A stretch of 64,000 nt of DNA from Fen-1359 sp963710355 (GTDB lineage Bacteria; Planctomycetota; Phycisphaerae; Sedimentisphaerales; Anaerobacaceae): assembly GCA_963710355.1 (NCBI GenBank), contig CAVPZU010000002.1, positions 172,810 to 236,809 of the forward strand. Direction: 5' to 3'. The notes below the pieces were generated by a model. The model did no database searches and had not been told where the DNA came from. It was given only the letters and a program-made list of their open reading frames with translations. The position numbers and the translations under genes are program-made. This document shows, one piece after another, positions 7,641 to 15,657 of the stretch. Numbering within the stretch: the first letter of the stretch is position 1; each line of letters opens with the position of its first letter.

Positions 7641-8999
7641 CTATTGTTCAACAGTAATGGCAAGCAGAAATGGGGCTGCAGCAATTACGTCCGAAACAAA
7701 ATCAATCGTACTTATCTCAACATCCGGCAATGGATTTTCCCAGGTGTACTTAATCAGGTGGGTTTTAAAGCCTGCATTGCGGGTGCTTGGATTCTGACCT
7801 CGCCACACCTCCGTTGCTCCTGTAGGCGGCTTGTCCTCCGGACGAAACCACCAATCCAAGATATTCTTTTGATAGAGAATGGGAGCACTTTTTGTCTGAC
7901 CATCAGCATAATGGATCACATATTCTCCTAACTTAGCTCCACTTTCAGCACTCCAGCCACAGGCCTGTAAAAAATTCAGTCTCTTCCCCTTTTGATTGAC
8001 TTTTATCCCTTTTACGGATTCAGGAAATACAACCCCGGTAACATCTATCGATTGGGTTCCTGCAAGAACAATCATTCCACGTATATCAAATTTCACACCT
8101 CCTAATTTTTGAATACCTTTCGGCAAGTCTTGCAGATCATGTCCCGCATGATTAAACCAGTCATCATCCGGAGAAGTATTAAAATATTCTGACAGATCTA
8201 AGAGATCCGGACCTGCTTCCGGACTTCTTGGTATGATGGCATTATCAATTCTTACATTACGGAACGATTCATAAGAATGTTTGTTTGGTTCGATCGTGAT
8301 AGCAATAAGAAATGGTGCTGATTTAGTCATTTCCGAAACGAAGTCTATCGTCTCTATTTCCAAATCAGGATAAGGATTGTTTGCAGTATACCTGTATAAC
8401 CGGATATTATTTCCCAGCTTATTAGATGCTGTATTCTCGCAGGTCCAGGCAATATCTGCATCCGCAGGAAGCGGATCGCCCTGTTTCACCAACCAATCTG
8501 CTACTTGTCGTTGGTAAAGGATAGGAATTGTAACGGATTGGCCGTTATTATAATTGAGGACATACATGCCAATCTTTTGTCCTTCCCTGGCGCTCCATGA
8601 TGTTCCATGAAGGAAGTGAATTTTTGAGCCTTTGTATTGAATTTTTATGCCTTTTATTTCCTTTGGCAGGTTCAATCCGGTTTCCTTGTCGGATGTACTG
8701 CCTTTAAGCTGAATAAGCCCGCGAACATCAAATGCTGCCTGAGCAAATGCCTGGACCCCTTTCGGTAAGGAAGCTAAATTGAATCCCTCCTTTCCAAGCC
8801 AATCATCGTCGAGAGAAACGTTGTAATAATTTGATAAATCCACCATATCATGATTGGCCTGTTTACTTCGATTCGGTATCGGATGTTGAATCTTCGGCTC
8901 ATTAAGATTTGAGCATGATGACAGGGTAACCAGAACTATCAAATAGCCTGCAATGGTCATTTTAGTAACCCATTTTAAAATAATATTTTCTATTTTCAT
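7641..8999 (-). CDS. Lipoprotein with two tandem copies of an unnamed beta-rich domain
   Basis: A 452-residue predicted lipoprotein. The signal peptide ends LVTLSSC, so Cys is the lipidation site; an alternative start at 8960 (MTIAGYLI) gives a tighter signal. The rest is an internal duplication of ~190 residues. Both copies contain DLS.Y.N.S.DDDW, then LPKG.Q, FD[VI]RG[LM]I.L.G, [IV]KGIK[IV]..KG, W[SA]....G...G.YV..Y..G, [IL]LYQ and a final TIDFVS......PFL[LI]AIT[IV]E. I do not recognise a named family with certainty; similar modules occur in exported proteins of the PVC group and may bind carbohydrate. It is more AT-rich than its neighbours and flanked by short direct repeats (7502 and 9234), suggesting acquisition together with the GH30 gene. 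Confidence 0.75.
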   Translation of the reverse strand: MKIENIILKWVTKMTIAGYLIVLVTLSSCSNLNEPKIQHPIPNRSKQANHDMVDLSNYYNVSLDDDWLGKEGFNLASLPKGVQAFAQAAFDVRGLIQLKGSTSDKETGLNLPKEIKGIKIQYKGSKIHFLHGTSWSAREGQKIGMYVLNYNNGQSVTIPILYQRQVADWLVKQGDPLPADADIAWTCENTASNKLGNNIRLYRYTANNPYPDLEIETIDFVSEMTKSAPFLIAITIEPNKHSYESFRNVRIDNAIIPRSPEAGPDLLDLSEYFNTSPDDDWFNHAGHDLQDLPKGIQKLGGVKFDIRGMIVLAGTQSIDVTGVVFPESVKGIKVNQKGKRLNFLQACGWSAESGAKLGEYVIHYADGQTKSAPILYQKNILDWWFRPEDKPPTGATEVWRGQNPSTRNAGFKTHLIKYTWENPLPDVEISTIDFVSDVIAAAPFLLAITVEQ

Positions 9000-9144
9000 G
9001 ATTTCATTTTTTGTTGATGATTAAAGGGCACTTAGAGAAACTACATTTTTTGATGCCGTTGTTTGAGAGGAATAAAGTTTTAAACACTTTAAAATCTTAA
9101 AATTTATTTTACTCTCCATTTTATATACCAAATAATTAGAAGTC

Positions 9145-9209
9145 ATCCCAAAACCTCAGAAAACACCATTTATGGCACTGAAAAGGCCAATAATGGGGGT
9201 TTTGGGATA
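9145..9209. repeat. Inverted-repeat unit (MITE or IS-end remnant)
   Basis: ATCCCAAAACC at 9145-9155 is repeated inverted as GGTTTTGGGAT at 9199-9209, enclosing a ~43-bp core. The right end continues GGGATAGGCTC, which resembles terminal repeats of IS5/IS1182-type elements (from memory; not searched). No transposase is present. It lies between the two-domain lipoprotein and the GH30 gene. Confidence 0.5.
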
Positions 9210-9233
9210 GGCTCTAACCTATTACAATATGAG

Positions 9234-9249
9234 TTTTTAGAGGCGCCCT
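9234..9249 (+). repeat. Direct repeat partner of 7502-7517
   Basis: GTTTTTAGAGGCGCCC here matches GTTTTTAGAGGAGCCC near 7502-7517 with one mismatch, and both are followed by TT. The two copies bracket the lipoprotein gene at 7641-8999 and may mark the ends of an inserted segment. Confidence 0.45.
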
Positions 9250-9260
9250 TTATCCTTATA

Positions 9261-10700
9261 TTATAAAATTACTGTTATAACTGCTTTAGCAGGACTATTA
9301 AGTTTCAATGCTTTTCCCTCTACCCAAAGTTGAAATATTTGTTCGGCATCTTTCAGATTAAGAATAACCACGGCAATTTTCCCATCTGGATTGACAAATG
9401 CAGTGGCAATAAAATCATCACTATTTGAGGTGCATGCGATCCGCTTAGCGCCCGGTTTGATAAATCTGGAAAAATGTCCAAACACATAATACGGAGGATT
9501 GAAGGTAAGTTCTCCGGTGCGTGTGTCTGCCGTAACGATATTCGCTCTATCAAAAAGACCTCCTGCATGTCGGGGGCCTCCATCCTGTTCGAGAAGCAGG
9601 TTCCAGAAAGTATATCCATTGGTCCAATTGTTCAAATCAATAATCATATTCTTGGCGAGACGAATCGCCGATGGCCAGTCCCCTCCCATACCAGCTTCCG
9701 TATAAATAAGCATTTTATCCGGAAATGCGTCATGAACCATGCGGACATTGTCAAAATGGTCCCCGACATACCAATGAAATGCCATTCCCCATACATATTT
9801 CGAGGCCTTGGGGTCATCATACACCACTTCAGCGCGTTGATACATGATTCCCCGATTATGGTCCCAAAGCATGAGTTTCAAATCTGCTAATTTGTTATTA
9901 TGAAGGGCTGGTCCCAGATAGTCGCGAATAAAGTCCCGTTCCTCTTCAGCGGTAAAAATGCACGATTCCCAAACTTGGACCGCCATAGGTTCGTTCTGAA
10001 CCGTTAATCCCCAGATAGGAATCCCTTCAGCCTCGTATGCTTTGACATATTTTACAAAATAGTCGGCCCAAGTTTGAAAATACTCCGGTTTGAGCTTTCC
10101 GCCATGAAGCATCTCGCCATTGGTTTTCATCCATGGAGGAGGACTCCACGGCGAAGCGAAAATCTTGATATTCCCATTGGCTGCTTTCAGCGCTCCCTTG
10201 ATAAAGGGGAGACGGCATTTGCGGTCATGAGCAATGGTGAAGTGCTTTAACTCTTTGTCGTCCGGCACTTCCGCATAAGTATATTGTTCATCGGAATAAT
10301 CACAACTGTGAATGGTGGTGCGGCACAACGTATATGCATTACCCTCGTTAGGGTCAAAACACGCCTTCAGGAACTCCTGCTGTTTCTTTTCCGGCAGCTT
10401 GGCAAAGGTAACCGCAGCGGCGTCTGTAAATGCTCCGCCAAAACCCTCAATGGTCTGAAAAGTTTTGTCAACGTCAACCATTATGGTAGGATAATCTTCA
10501 TTAGGCTGATTAAGCGGCTCAAAAGCACGATTTCCGCAATTGGCTAATAGCTGCTTCGTTGATTCCGCAGTCATATACACCGTAGCCTCTTTGAATTCCT
10601 TCTGCCGGCCTCTTGCCTGGGGAATCATTGAGCAGAAAAAGAGCCCGACTAAAAACAATGCCCAAATGCCGTTTTTCCAATTTGTCCTGAACGCGTTCAT
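9261..10700 (-). CDS. Secreted GH30-family glycoside hydrolase
   Basis: A 479-residue exported enzyme with an N-terminal signal peptide ending near PQARG. The family 30 pattern is clear: Q.IEGFGGAFTDAAA near the start, then SPWSPPPWMK, TVQNEP with the acid/base Glu237, HWYVGD, and YTEAGMG with the nucleophile Glu335. The 98-residue spacing of the two Glu is normal for this (beta/alpha)8 fold, and the C-terminus forms the usual beta-sandwich (FGHFSRFIKPGA). GH30 enzymes are retaining glycosidases acting on beta-glucosyl, beta-1,6-glucan, xylan or fucosyl substrates; the subfamily cannot be fixed here, though the architecture is glucosylceramidase/beta-1,6-glucanase-like. It is read from the promoter at 10898-10926, with a ~190-nt leader, divergently from nikR. 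Confidence 0.92.
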   Translation of the reverse strand: MNAFRTNWKNGIWALFLVGLFFCSMIPQARGRQKEFKEATVYMTAESTKQLLANCGNRAFEPLNQPNEDYPTIMVDVDKTFQTIEGFGGAFTDAAAVTFAKLPEKKQQEFLKACFDPNEGNAYTLCRTTIHSCDYSDEQYTYAEVPDDKELKHFTIAHDRKCRLPFIKGALKAANGNIKIFASPWSPPPWMKTNGEMLHGGKLKPEYFQTWADYFVKYVKAYEAEGIPIWGLTVQNEPMAVQVWESCIFTAEEERDFIRDYLGPALHNNKLADLKLMLWDHNRGIMYQRAEVVYDDPKASKYVWGMAFHWYVGDHFDNVRMVHDAFPDKMLIYTEAGMGGDWPSAIRLAKNMIIDLNNWTNGYTFWNLLLEQDGGPRHAGGLFDRANIVTADTRTGELTFNPPYYVFGHFSRFIKPGAKRIACTSNSDDFIATAFVNPDGKIAVVILNLKDAEQIFQLWVEGKALKLNSPAKAVITVIL

Positions 10701-10805
10701 AATATTTCTCCATGAATTAGTCTAAAATGTTATTGGTTTAATAACTATTTATTGATTCGATAAAAACGTCATTTGATTTTTTCCAAACAGGATTATATTT
10801 GACAG

Positions 10806-10856
10806 ATATTTCTCATATTAAATGCCTGGCTGCGCAACCAAACCTTTCAATTCCGC
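10806..10856 (-). repeat. Conserved leader repeat, copy 1 (copy 2 at 55880-55932)
   Basis: About 50 bp with strong similarity to 55880-55932: both contain TTTCTCAT.[AT]TAAATGCC.GGCTGC.CAACCAA.CCTT.CAATTCC. On the minus strand it can fold a small hairpin, GGTT-GCGC-AGCC. Here it lies in the 5' leader of the GH30 gene. The function is unknown; it could be a cis-acting RNA element, a protein-binding site or a spread repeat. Confidence 0.5.
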
Positions 10857-10897
10857 TATGATATGATATCAAAATCTACATCTACCAGCAGTACGCA

Positions 10898-10926
10898 AAA
10901 ATATAAAAACCGTGCTACCATGTCAA
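10898..10926 (-). promoter_or_regulatory. Sigma-70-type promoter for the GH30 gene
   Basis: On the minus strand, TTGACA (10926-10921) and TATTTT (10903-10898) have 17-bp spacing; TATATT at 15-bp spacing is an alternative -10. The spacer GTAGCACGGTTTT matches that of the promoter at 7090-7118. It sits ~95 bp from the divergent nikR start, so NikR control is possible but unproven. Confidence 0.6.
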
Positions 10927-11019
10927 GGCAAATTTTTCGCTCTTTCCAAAAAACTTTTAATCGAATAAAATGGTTCTTATTATAAAAACCCCTGCTGGTT
11001 CTTTATCAGGAGAATAAAA

Positions 11020-11427
11020 ATGGAACAGGTTGAACGAATTGGCGTTTCGCTCGAAAAGGGTTTGCTCGTATTATTCGATAAAATGATTAAAAAACAGGGT
11101 TATCAGAACCGCTCAGAGGCGATTCGAGACCTTATCCGCCAGCAGTTAAGCGAGCAAAAACTGCAAAATCCTGATGCACAAGCGGTTGCAGCTGTCTGTC
11201 TCGTTTATGACCACCACGCAACAAATCTTATGGAAAAGCTCACCGAACTACAACACTCGAGACTGTTGCAGACGGTCTGCTCTACACATGTTCACTTGGA
11301 CCATCATGATTGTCTGGAATTAATCGTGCTCAAAGGAAAAATTGGGGAAATAAACAAAACAGCGGAAAATCTCATCAGCATCAAGGGCGTAAAACTCGGC
11401 AAAATCAATCTTGTCGCCGCCGATTGA
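11020..11427 (+). CDS. nikR: Nickel-responsive transcriptional regulator NikR
   Basis: A 135-residue ribbon-helix-helix repressor. Residues 1-45 form the DNA-binding domain (ERIGVSLEKGLLVLFD...NRSEAIRDLIRQQL). Residues ~55-135 are the ACT-like nickel-sensing domain. The four Ni ligands of E. coli NikR (H76, H87, H89, C95) correspond to H79, H90, H92 and C98 with identical spacing (THVHLDHHDC), so metal sensing should be intact. The ATG follows CAGGAG at a good distance. NikR normally represses nickel import when nickel is ample; the CbiMQO importer ~6 kb away is the obvious candidate target. A broken second copy lies at 7217-7360. Confidence 0.95.
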   Translation: MEQVERIGVSLEKGLLVLFDKMIKKQGYQNRSEAIRDLIRQQLSEQKLQNPDAQAVAAVCLVYDHHATNLMEKLTELQHSRLLQTVCSTHVHLDHHDCLELIVLKGKIGEINKTAENLISIKGVKLGKINLVAAD

Positions 11428-11467
11428 TGACAGAATGCTCCGCCTGTATGTTTGAAGAAGCGAAAGC

Positions 11468-11497
11468 TTGACAACGATTACTGCTTTGTGTTCTAAT
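11468..11497 (+). promoter_or_regulatory. Putative promoter of tRNA-Val
   Basis: TTGACA at 11468-11473 and TCTAAT at 11492-11497 are separated by 18 bp. The inferred start would fall almost at the tRNA 5' end (11508), as expected for a tRNA transcription unit. Confidence 0.5.
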
Positions 11498-11507
11498 ATC
11501 TTCAAAA

Positions 11508-11581
11508 GGGCGATTAGCTCAGCTGGTCAGAGCGCACGGATCACACCCGTGAGGTCACAGGTTCGAACCCTGTATCGCCCA
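11508..11581 (+). tRNA. tRNA-Val (anticodon CAC)
   Basis: A full cloverleaf of 74 nt. The acceptor stem GGGCGAT pairs with ATCGCCC, and the D-stem is GCTC/GAGC. The anticodon stem CACGG/CCGTG encloses the loop ATCACAC, giving anticodon CAC for the Val codon GTG. The T-arm is ACAGG-TTCGAAC-CCTGT. The discriminator is A and CCA is not encoded. Confidence 0.95.
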
Positions 11582-11644
11582 TTCGCCTGTATAAAAAATC
11601 TCCTCGAAAACCCGGCACAGATTCTATGAAAAAACTGATGTGTC

Positions 11645-12604
11645 TTAAATCTTCTGTAATCCGGAGTCCATCTGCCCTTCTTGTGCCTGTAAAACTGCCC
11701 CTGTATCTGATTTGTTAACATCCGACGCTATCGTCTTAATCTCAATCGGGCAAATCTCGCCTTTGGCTGCAACATCCCGTTTCGTCTGGTCTCCTCGGCA
11801 ATTATCATCCGCAGACAGCCTTCCACAATGAATATACTCAGCGGCCTTTCGGTAATCCTGCGCACCATTGCAGTCGCCGTCATATTCGAAAATCGTCTTG
11901 CCGTAACCCGGGGCTTCGGCCAGCTTTATATTCCTACGAATCACTACCGGCAGAATCTCCGCACCCGACCAGGCACAATTTGCACTCCTCGCAGAAGAGA
12001 GAAACTGTTCAATATCAGCCTTCACCTCGCCCGACAGCGACAATCGACCATCATACATACACAGCAGAATCCACCTGACCTTCAGATTCGTATTTATCCT
12101 TTTATTTACAAGCTCTATTGTTTGCAGAAGTCTGCTGAATCCCTGCAGCGCAAGAAAATGCGGCTGAACAGGTATCATAACCTCATCGACCGCCGCCAGT
12201 GCATTCAACGTCAATAGTCCCAGCGAAGGCGCACAATCCACAATCAAGTAATCAAACCGCTGCGCTGCACCTGCCAGAGCCTCCCGCAAAATAATCTCTC
12301 TTCCCACAACGCTCACAAGCTCGCTCTCGGCGCCGACAAGATGAATATTTGCCGGCAAAAGAAAAAGGTTTGGCCGCGTCTCGATAATCGATTCATCAAG
12401 ACCTGCCGACTGCGTCAAAACTGTGTATGTGCCTTTTTCAATTCTTTCCGCATCGTGTCCGAAATGTATTGTCATATGTGCCTGCGGGTCGAGGTCCGCC
12501 GCCAGCACCTTCTGACCCATCGCTGCCAGTGTCGCTGCGATATTGACCACCGTCGTCGTCTTGCCCACCCCACCCTTCTGATTTATCACCGCTATCTTTC
12601 TCAT
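11645..12604 (-). CDS. ParA/Soj-family partition ATPase
   Basis: A 319-residue ParA-type ATPase. It has a deviant Walker A, KGGVGKTTTVVN, near residue 10, then AADLDPQAHMTIHFG, DYLIVDCAPSLGLLTLNA and PVQPHFLALQGFSRLLQTI. Such proteins move chromosomes, plasmids or large complexes by ATP-dependent binding to nucleoid DNA. No parB or parS-like array is visible nearby, so it may be an orphan family member rather than the chromosomal partition pair. Residues ~265-319 (polar, NKSDTG...) are a non-conserved tail. It lies 31 bp downstream of nusB on the same strand, so co-transcription with ribH and nusB is likely. Confidence 0.9.
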   Translation of the reverse strand: MRKIAVINQKGGVGKTTTVVNIAATLAAMGQKVLAADLDPQAHMTIHFGHDAERIEKGTYTVLTQSAGLDESIIETRPNLFLLPANIHLVGAESELVSVVGREIILREALAGAAQRFDYLIVDCAPSLGLLTLNALAAVDEVMIPVQPHFLALQGFSRLLQTIELVNKRINTNLKVRWILLCMYDGRLSLSGEVKADIEQFLSSARSANCAWSGAEILPVVIRRNIKLAEAPGYGKTIFEYDGDCNGAQDYRKAAEYIHCGRLSADDNCRGDQTKRDVAAKGEICPIEIKTIASDVNKSDTGAVLQAQEGQMDSGLQKI

Positions 12605-12635
12605 AGTTCGTAATGTGTCTTGCGTCCTGCGTATG

Positions 12636-13109
12636 TCATTCTTGTGCTCTTGTGCTCTTGTGCTCCTGTGCTTCTATGTTCCTCTGCTCCTTTCCTGTAA
12701 TTTTTCTGAGAACCGCATCGAGAACACCGTTTATGAACGCCGGCGACTTATCACCGCTGTATTTCTTGGCAAGCTCTATCGCCTCATTTATCGCAACTTT
12801 CGGCGGTATGTCATCGCAGAACCGCAGCTGATAAACCGCCAGCCTCAATATACTCTTATCCACCAGCGACAGCCTCGACAGACTCCACTTTCTCGTCGAT
12901 TCCTCTATCAGCTTATCGCATGCCGAAACATTTTCCCACGCACCCACACACCACTTTTTCGCAAGGTCCCGGCAAAACTGCTCGTCGTCGCTCTCGGTAA
13001 AAAAACTATCCAGACCCTCTGCCGCCTCCCACCCCCGCACATCCAACTGGTAAAGAGCCTGCATCGCTATCTGGCGAGCTCGTGTCCTTTTATCCACCTT
13101 CAGCCTCAA
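12636..13109 (-). CDS. nusB: Transcription antitermination factor NusB
   Basis: A 157-residue RNA-binding helical protein of the rRNA antitermination complex (with NusE/S10 on boxA). Family stretches are RTRARQIAMQALYQLDV at the N-terminus and LSLVDKSILRLAVYQLRF, VAINEAIELAKKYSGDKSPA and FINGVLDAV in the C-terminal half. The last ~17 residues (EAQEHKSTRAQE) are encoded by tandem TGTGCTCT-type repeats and are not part of the conserved fold. It follows ribH by 25 bp, the widespread ribH-nusB order. Confidence 0.95.
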   Translation of the reverse strand: MRLKVDKRTRARQIAMQALYQLDVRGWEAAEGLDSFFTESDDEQFCRDLAKKWCVGAWENVSACDKLIEESTRKWSLSRLSLVDKSILRLAVYQLRFCDDIPPKVAINEAIELAKKYSGDKSPAFINGVLDAVLRKITGKEQRNIEAQEHKSTRAQE

Positions 13110-13134
13110 AATAATAAAACCGGGTGCAAAAAAT

Positions 13135-13600
13135 CTATATCTGCTTTACCAGGTTTGCCATTTCAATCGCAGCCATCGCCGCATCTGCACCAGCGTTATC
13201 CTTCTTGCCGCCCGCCCTCTCAACCGCCTGCTCCAGCGTCTCGCACGTCAAAACCCCGAATATCGTCGGCACATCCGTATCATAATTTATCTGCCCGACT
13301 CCGCGAACCACCTGCCGGCTGACATACTCGTAATGACTGGTCTGACCGCGTATCGCAGCCCCAAGACAAATAACCGCAGCATACTTGCCGCTCTTTGCCA
13401 ATCGCTTGGCCGCCTGTGTAATCTCGCAAATCCCAGGCACCCACACCACCGTTATCCGCTCTTCACTCGCCCCGTGACGCTGCAGGCAGTCTATCGCACC
13501 GGCAACAAGCCGGCCCCGTCACAAACTCATTAAACCTGCTCACCACAATTCCAAAATTCCCCTTGCCCGCAGTAAGCTGACCCTTTATTTCTTTAATCAT
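13135..13600 (-). pseudogene. ribH: 6,7-dimethyl-8-ribityllumazine synthase, frameshifted
   Basis: Lumazine synthase condenses a ribityl-pyrimidinedione with dihydroxybutanone phosphate in riboflavin synthesis. The reading frame is split. From ATG at 13600 (GGAG upstream) it encodes IKGQLTAGKGNFGIVVSRFN then EFVTG. A single extra base in the GGCCCCG run near 13511-13516 shifts the frame. Removing it restores RLVAGAIDCLQRHGASEERI joined to VVWVPG. The C-terminal 104 residues are intact (GAAIRGQTSHYEYV, TIFGVLTCETLEQA). The corrected length of 155 residues is exactly normal. Because this gene is usually essential, a sequencing error is the simpler explanation; otherwise it is a true pseudogene. 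Confidence 0.85.
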
Positions 13601-13933
13601 AATCTCTGTTCTCCAAATCGCCTTCTGAACTTTCGTTTCAGGCTGGCATACTTTCCACGCCTGTTAAATCGTCCAACATTATAAGACTACCGAAGCCTCC
13701 TTGCCAAAAAAAACCGCCATCAAAGATACCTCAAGTCCTTATTCAAACAAAAAACGTCTCATTAAACCCTTTGATTATAAGAATTTACAAACTAAATCAA
13801 CAGAAAAATTTTACTCGCCCAAAAAACCTCAATCTTCAGGGCAAAACACCCCTAACCTGTCCTATGCCGATTGGCGATAACCTCTCCGGAAAAATTCTAT
13901 CCCGAATGTCCCGAAAATAAGGCGGCAACAATT
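13601..13933. other. Divergent intergenic region between ribH and the TPR gene
   Basis: 333 bp of AT-rich sequence with no supported gene. It must hold the promoters of the ribH-nusB-parA run (minus) and of the TPR gene (plus). I see no convincing -35/-10 pair or riboswitch; in particular no FMN riboswitch-like element was recognised. Confidence 0.4.
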
Positions 13934-15292
13934 ATGACCTTCGACGATACAATTTATGGGCCGTATGACCAAGCTGAACAAATCGCCTTAAAGGCCTGCG
14001 AACATTATGAAGACGGCCAAATCAGTCAGGCCATCGCTGAACTTGACCAGGCCCTCCAGATAAACCCCTCCAATAGCTGCTGGCACTTCGACAAGGCTCT
14101 CGCACTCGATTCAATCAACCGCTTCGATGACGCCGTCAGCGAATACGAAACCGCTCTCGACATTAGCCCGGGCGACGTCGAAATCCTCAACGCACTCGCC
14201 ATTGACTATACCAGGGTCGGCCTCTACGACCTTGCCATCGAAACCTTCGAACAAACCGAACAGCTCGAACCATACTTTGAACCCTGCTACTGCAATCGAA
14301 TCATCACCTACACCGAAACAGGCCGACACGAACTGGCTGAACAAATGTTCTATATGGCTCAGCAGATAAACCCTAACTGCCCTCTCTGTTTCTACAACAT
14401 CGGAAACAGCCTCTTTATCCGCCGCCTCTACAAAAAAGCGCTCCTCTGCTGGCAAAAAACAAAAAAAATCGACCCAAATCATCCGCAGATAAATTACCGC
14501 ATCGCACAAGTCTTTCTCGCTCAAGGCGACACCGAAAATGCTCGAAACTACTTCCTTGAGGAACTTCGAAAAAACGCCGCCGACATCGAGACTATAGGCG
14601 ATTTCGGCCTGCTCCTGCTCCAGGCCGGCGATATAGATTCTGCAAAGGAAAAATTCAACAGAATCCTCGAATTAAACCCGGATTGTGCTCCCGCCATTTT
14701 TTATCTCGGCGAAATCGCCTACAACTGCAAAGACCTGAAAAAGGCAATCGCCCTTTACAAACAGGTTATCGAAAAAGATGGCTCTCTGCCCGGCCCGCGG
14801 TATAGACTCGCACTCTGCTGCCTGTCGGCTGGACAAGTTGAAAAGGCAAAAGCCTACCTCGCCACCGAACTCCAGCTATCCCCGGACAATCCTGATGTGC
14901 TGCTCTCAATGGCCACTATCTTCATCAAACTCGACGACCCCGACTCCGCCTCCAACTGCCTGCTCAAGGCCATCGACCTCAAAGCCTCCTGTCCCGATGC
15001 CTACTATTATCTCGGCTGTATCAACATACTTAAAGCCAGGCAGGAAACCGCCGCCGAACTCCTGCAAAAAGCTGTCGAGCTGAACCCAAAACACTCCTCC
15101 GCCCTAAAAGAGCTCGCACACCTCTTCCTCATCAATAGCGACTTCACCGCAGCTCTCGAAAAAATCAATCAGCTAAGACAAATCTGCCCCAACGATGCTC
15201 AACTAAAAAAACTCGAAAAATCTTACGCCGCAAAGCAGGTCAAACAGCGACTTGCCGATTTTTTCAGCCGTCTCAGGCTAACTTCAAAATAA
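13934..15292 (+). CDS. Tetratricopeptide-repeat protein
   Basis: A 452-residue protein made almost entirely of TPR units (about a dozen 34-residue helix pairs, from residue ~10 to 440). Examples are ALKACEHYEDGQISQAIAEL, ALDSINRFDDAVSEYETALD and AIFYLGEIAYNCKDLKKAIA. TPR arrays are protein-docking scaffolds. There is no signal peptide or membrane helix, so it is probably cytoplasmic. The ATG at 13934 (MTFDDTIYGPYDQAEQIAL) is chosen over an upstream in-frame TTG at 13871 because AAGGCGG precedes it and the repeat fold begins there. The role is unknown. Confidence 0.85.
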   Translation: MTFDDTIYGPYDQAEQIALKACEHYEDGQISQAIAELDQALQINPSNSCWHFDKALALDSINRFDDAVSEYETALDISPGDVEILNALAIDYTRVGLYDLAIETFEQTEQLEPYFEPCYCNRIITYTETGRHELAEQMFYMAQQINPNCPLCFYNIGNSLFIRRLYKKALLCWQKTKKIDPNHPQINYRIAQVFLAQGDTENARNYFLEELRKNAADIETIGDFGLLLLQAGDIDSAKEKFNRILELNPDCAPAIFYLGEIAYNCKDLKKAIALYKQVIEKDGSLPGPRYRLALCCLSAGQVEKAKAYLATELQLSPDNPDVLLSMATIFIKLDDPDSASNCLLKAIDLKASCPDAYYYLGCINILKARQETAAELLQKAVELNPKHSSALKELAHLFLINSDFTAALEKINQLRQICPNDAQLKKLEKSYAAKQVKQRLADFFSRLRLTSK

Positions 15293-15657
15293 CTCACTCA
15301 GCCTGAAAAGTTATTCTGCTTGTTATCCTTTTTTCTTATTCGGCGCCGGAATCTTTCTCAATCTCCGTCTCAATGCCTTTCAATGCTGATTGCATATTCG
15401 TCTCGTTTATATCCTTTTCGGCATCTGCCTTTCCGCCTTTCCGGCGGACCGAAGGCAGACGTCGGATTAGAAACATCCAATTCGCTTTTATTCGTTGAAA
15501 AAACGTATGCCAATATTATTACCGTCGTATCCGTGAATTTCTGCCCCTTCTCCTAACGCCTATAAAAATCTCCTAATTTTCTTGCAAAAGTATCTTTTCT
15601 GTCTATACTTAAAACTTTCAAAAAATTTGTGAAAATTACCTGTGTTGGAGTGCCGCT
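15293..15657. other. Intergenic region with promoter and degenerate GC palindromes
   Basis: 365 bp. The first half contains a dispersed repeat with CCGCCTTTCCGGCGG-type palindromes (around 15440-15460). The second half holds the promoter at 15582-15609 and the ribosome-binding site TTGGAG for the next gene. No gene is supported. Confidence 0.5.
15582..15609 (+). promoter_or_regulatory. Promoter of the PpiD-like gene operon
   Basis: TTGCAA (15582-15587) and TATACT (15604-15609) have 16-bp spacing and lie ~50 bp before the ATG at 15658. It would drive the three-gene unit 15658-18542. Confidence 0.5.

Larger units (their letters stand above)
10701..11019. other. Divergent control region between GH30 and nikR
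   Basis: 319 bp. It holds the GH30 leader with the conserved repeat at 10806-10856, the minus-strand promoter at 10898-10926, and the nikR ribosome-binding site CAGGAG. A near-copy of 10893-11019 occurs at 7082-7216. No gene is seen. Confidence 0.6.

Noticed and set aside
10893..10930. Canonical NikR operator (GTATGA-N16-TCATAC or GTGTTAC-N13-GTAACAC)
   Set aside because: No full inverted pair of either form was found near nikR or cbiM; only loose matches exist.
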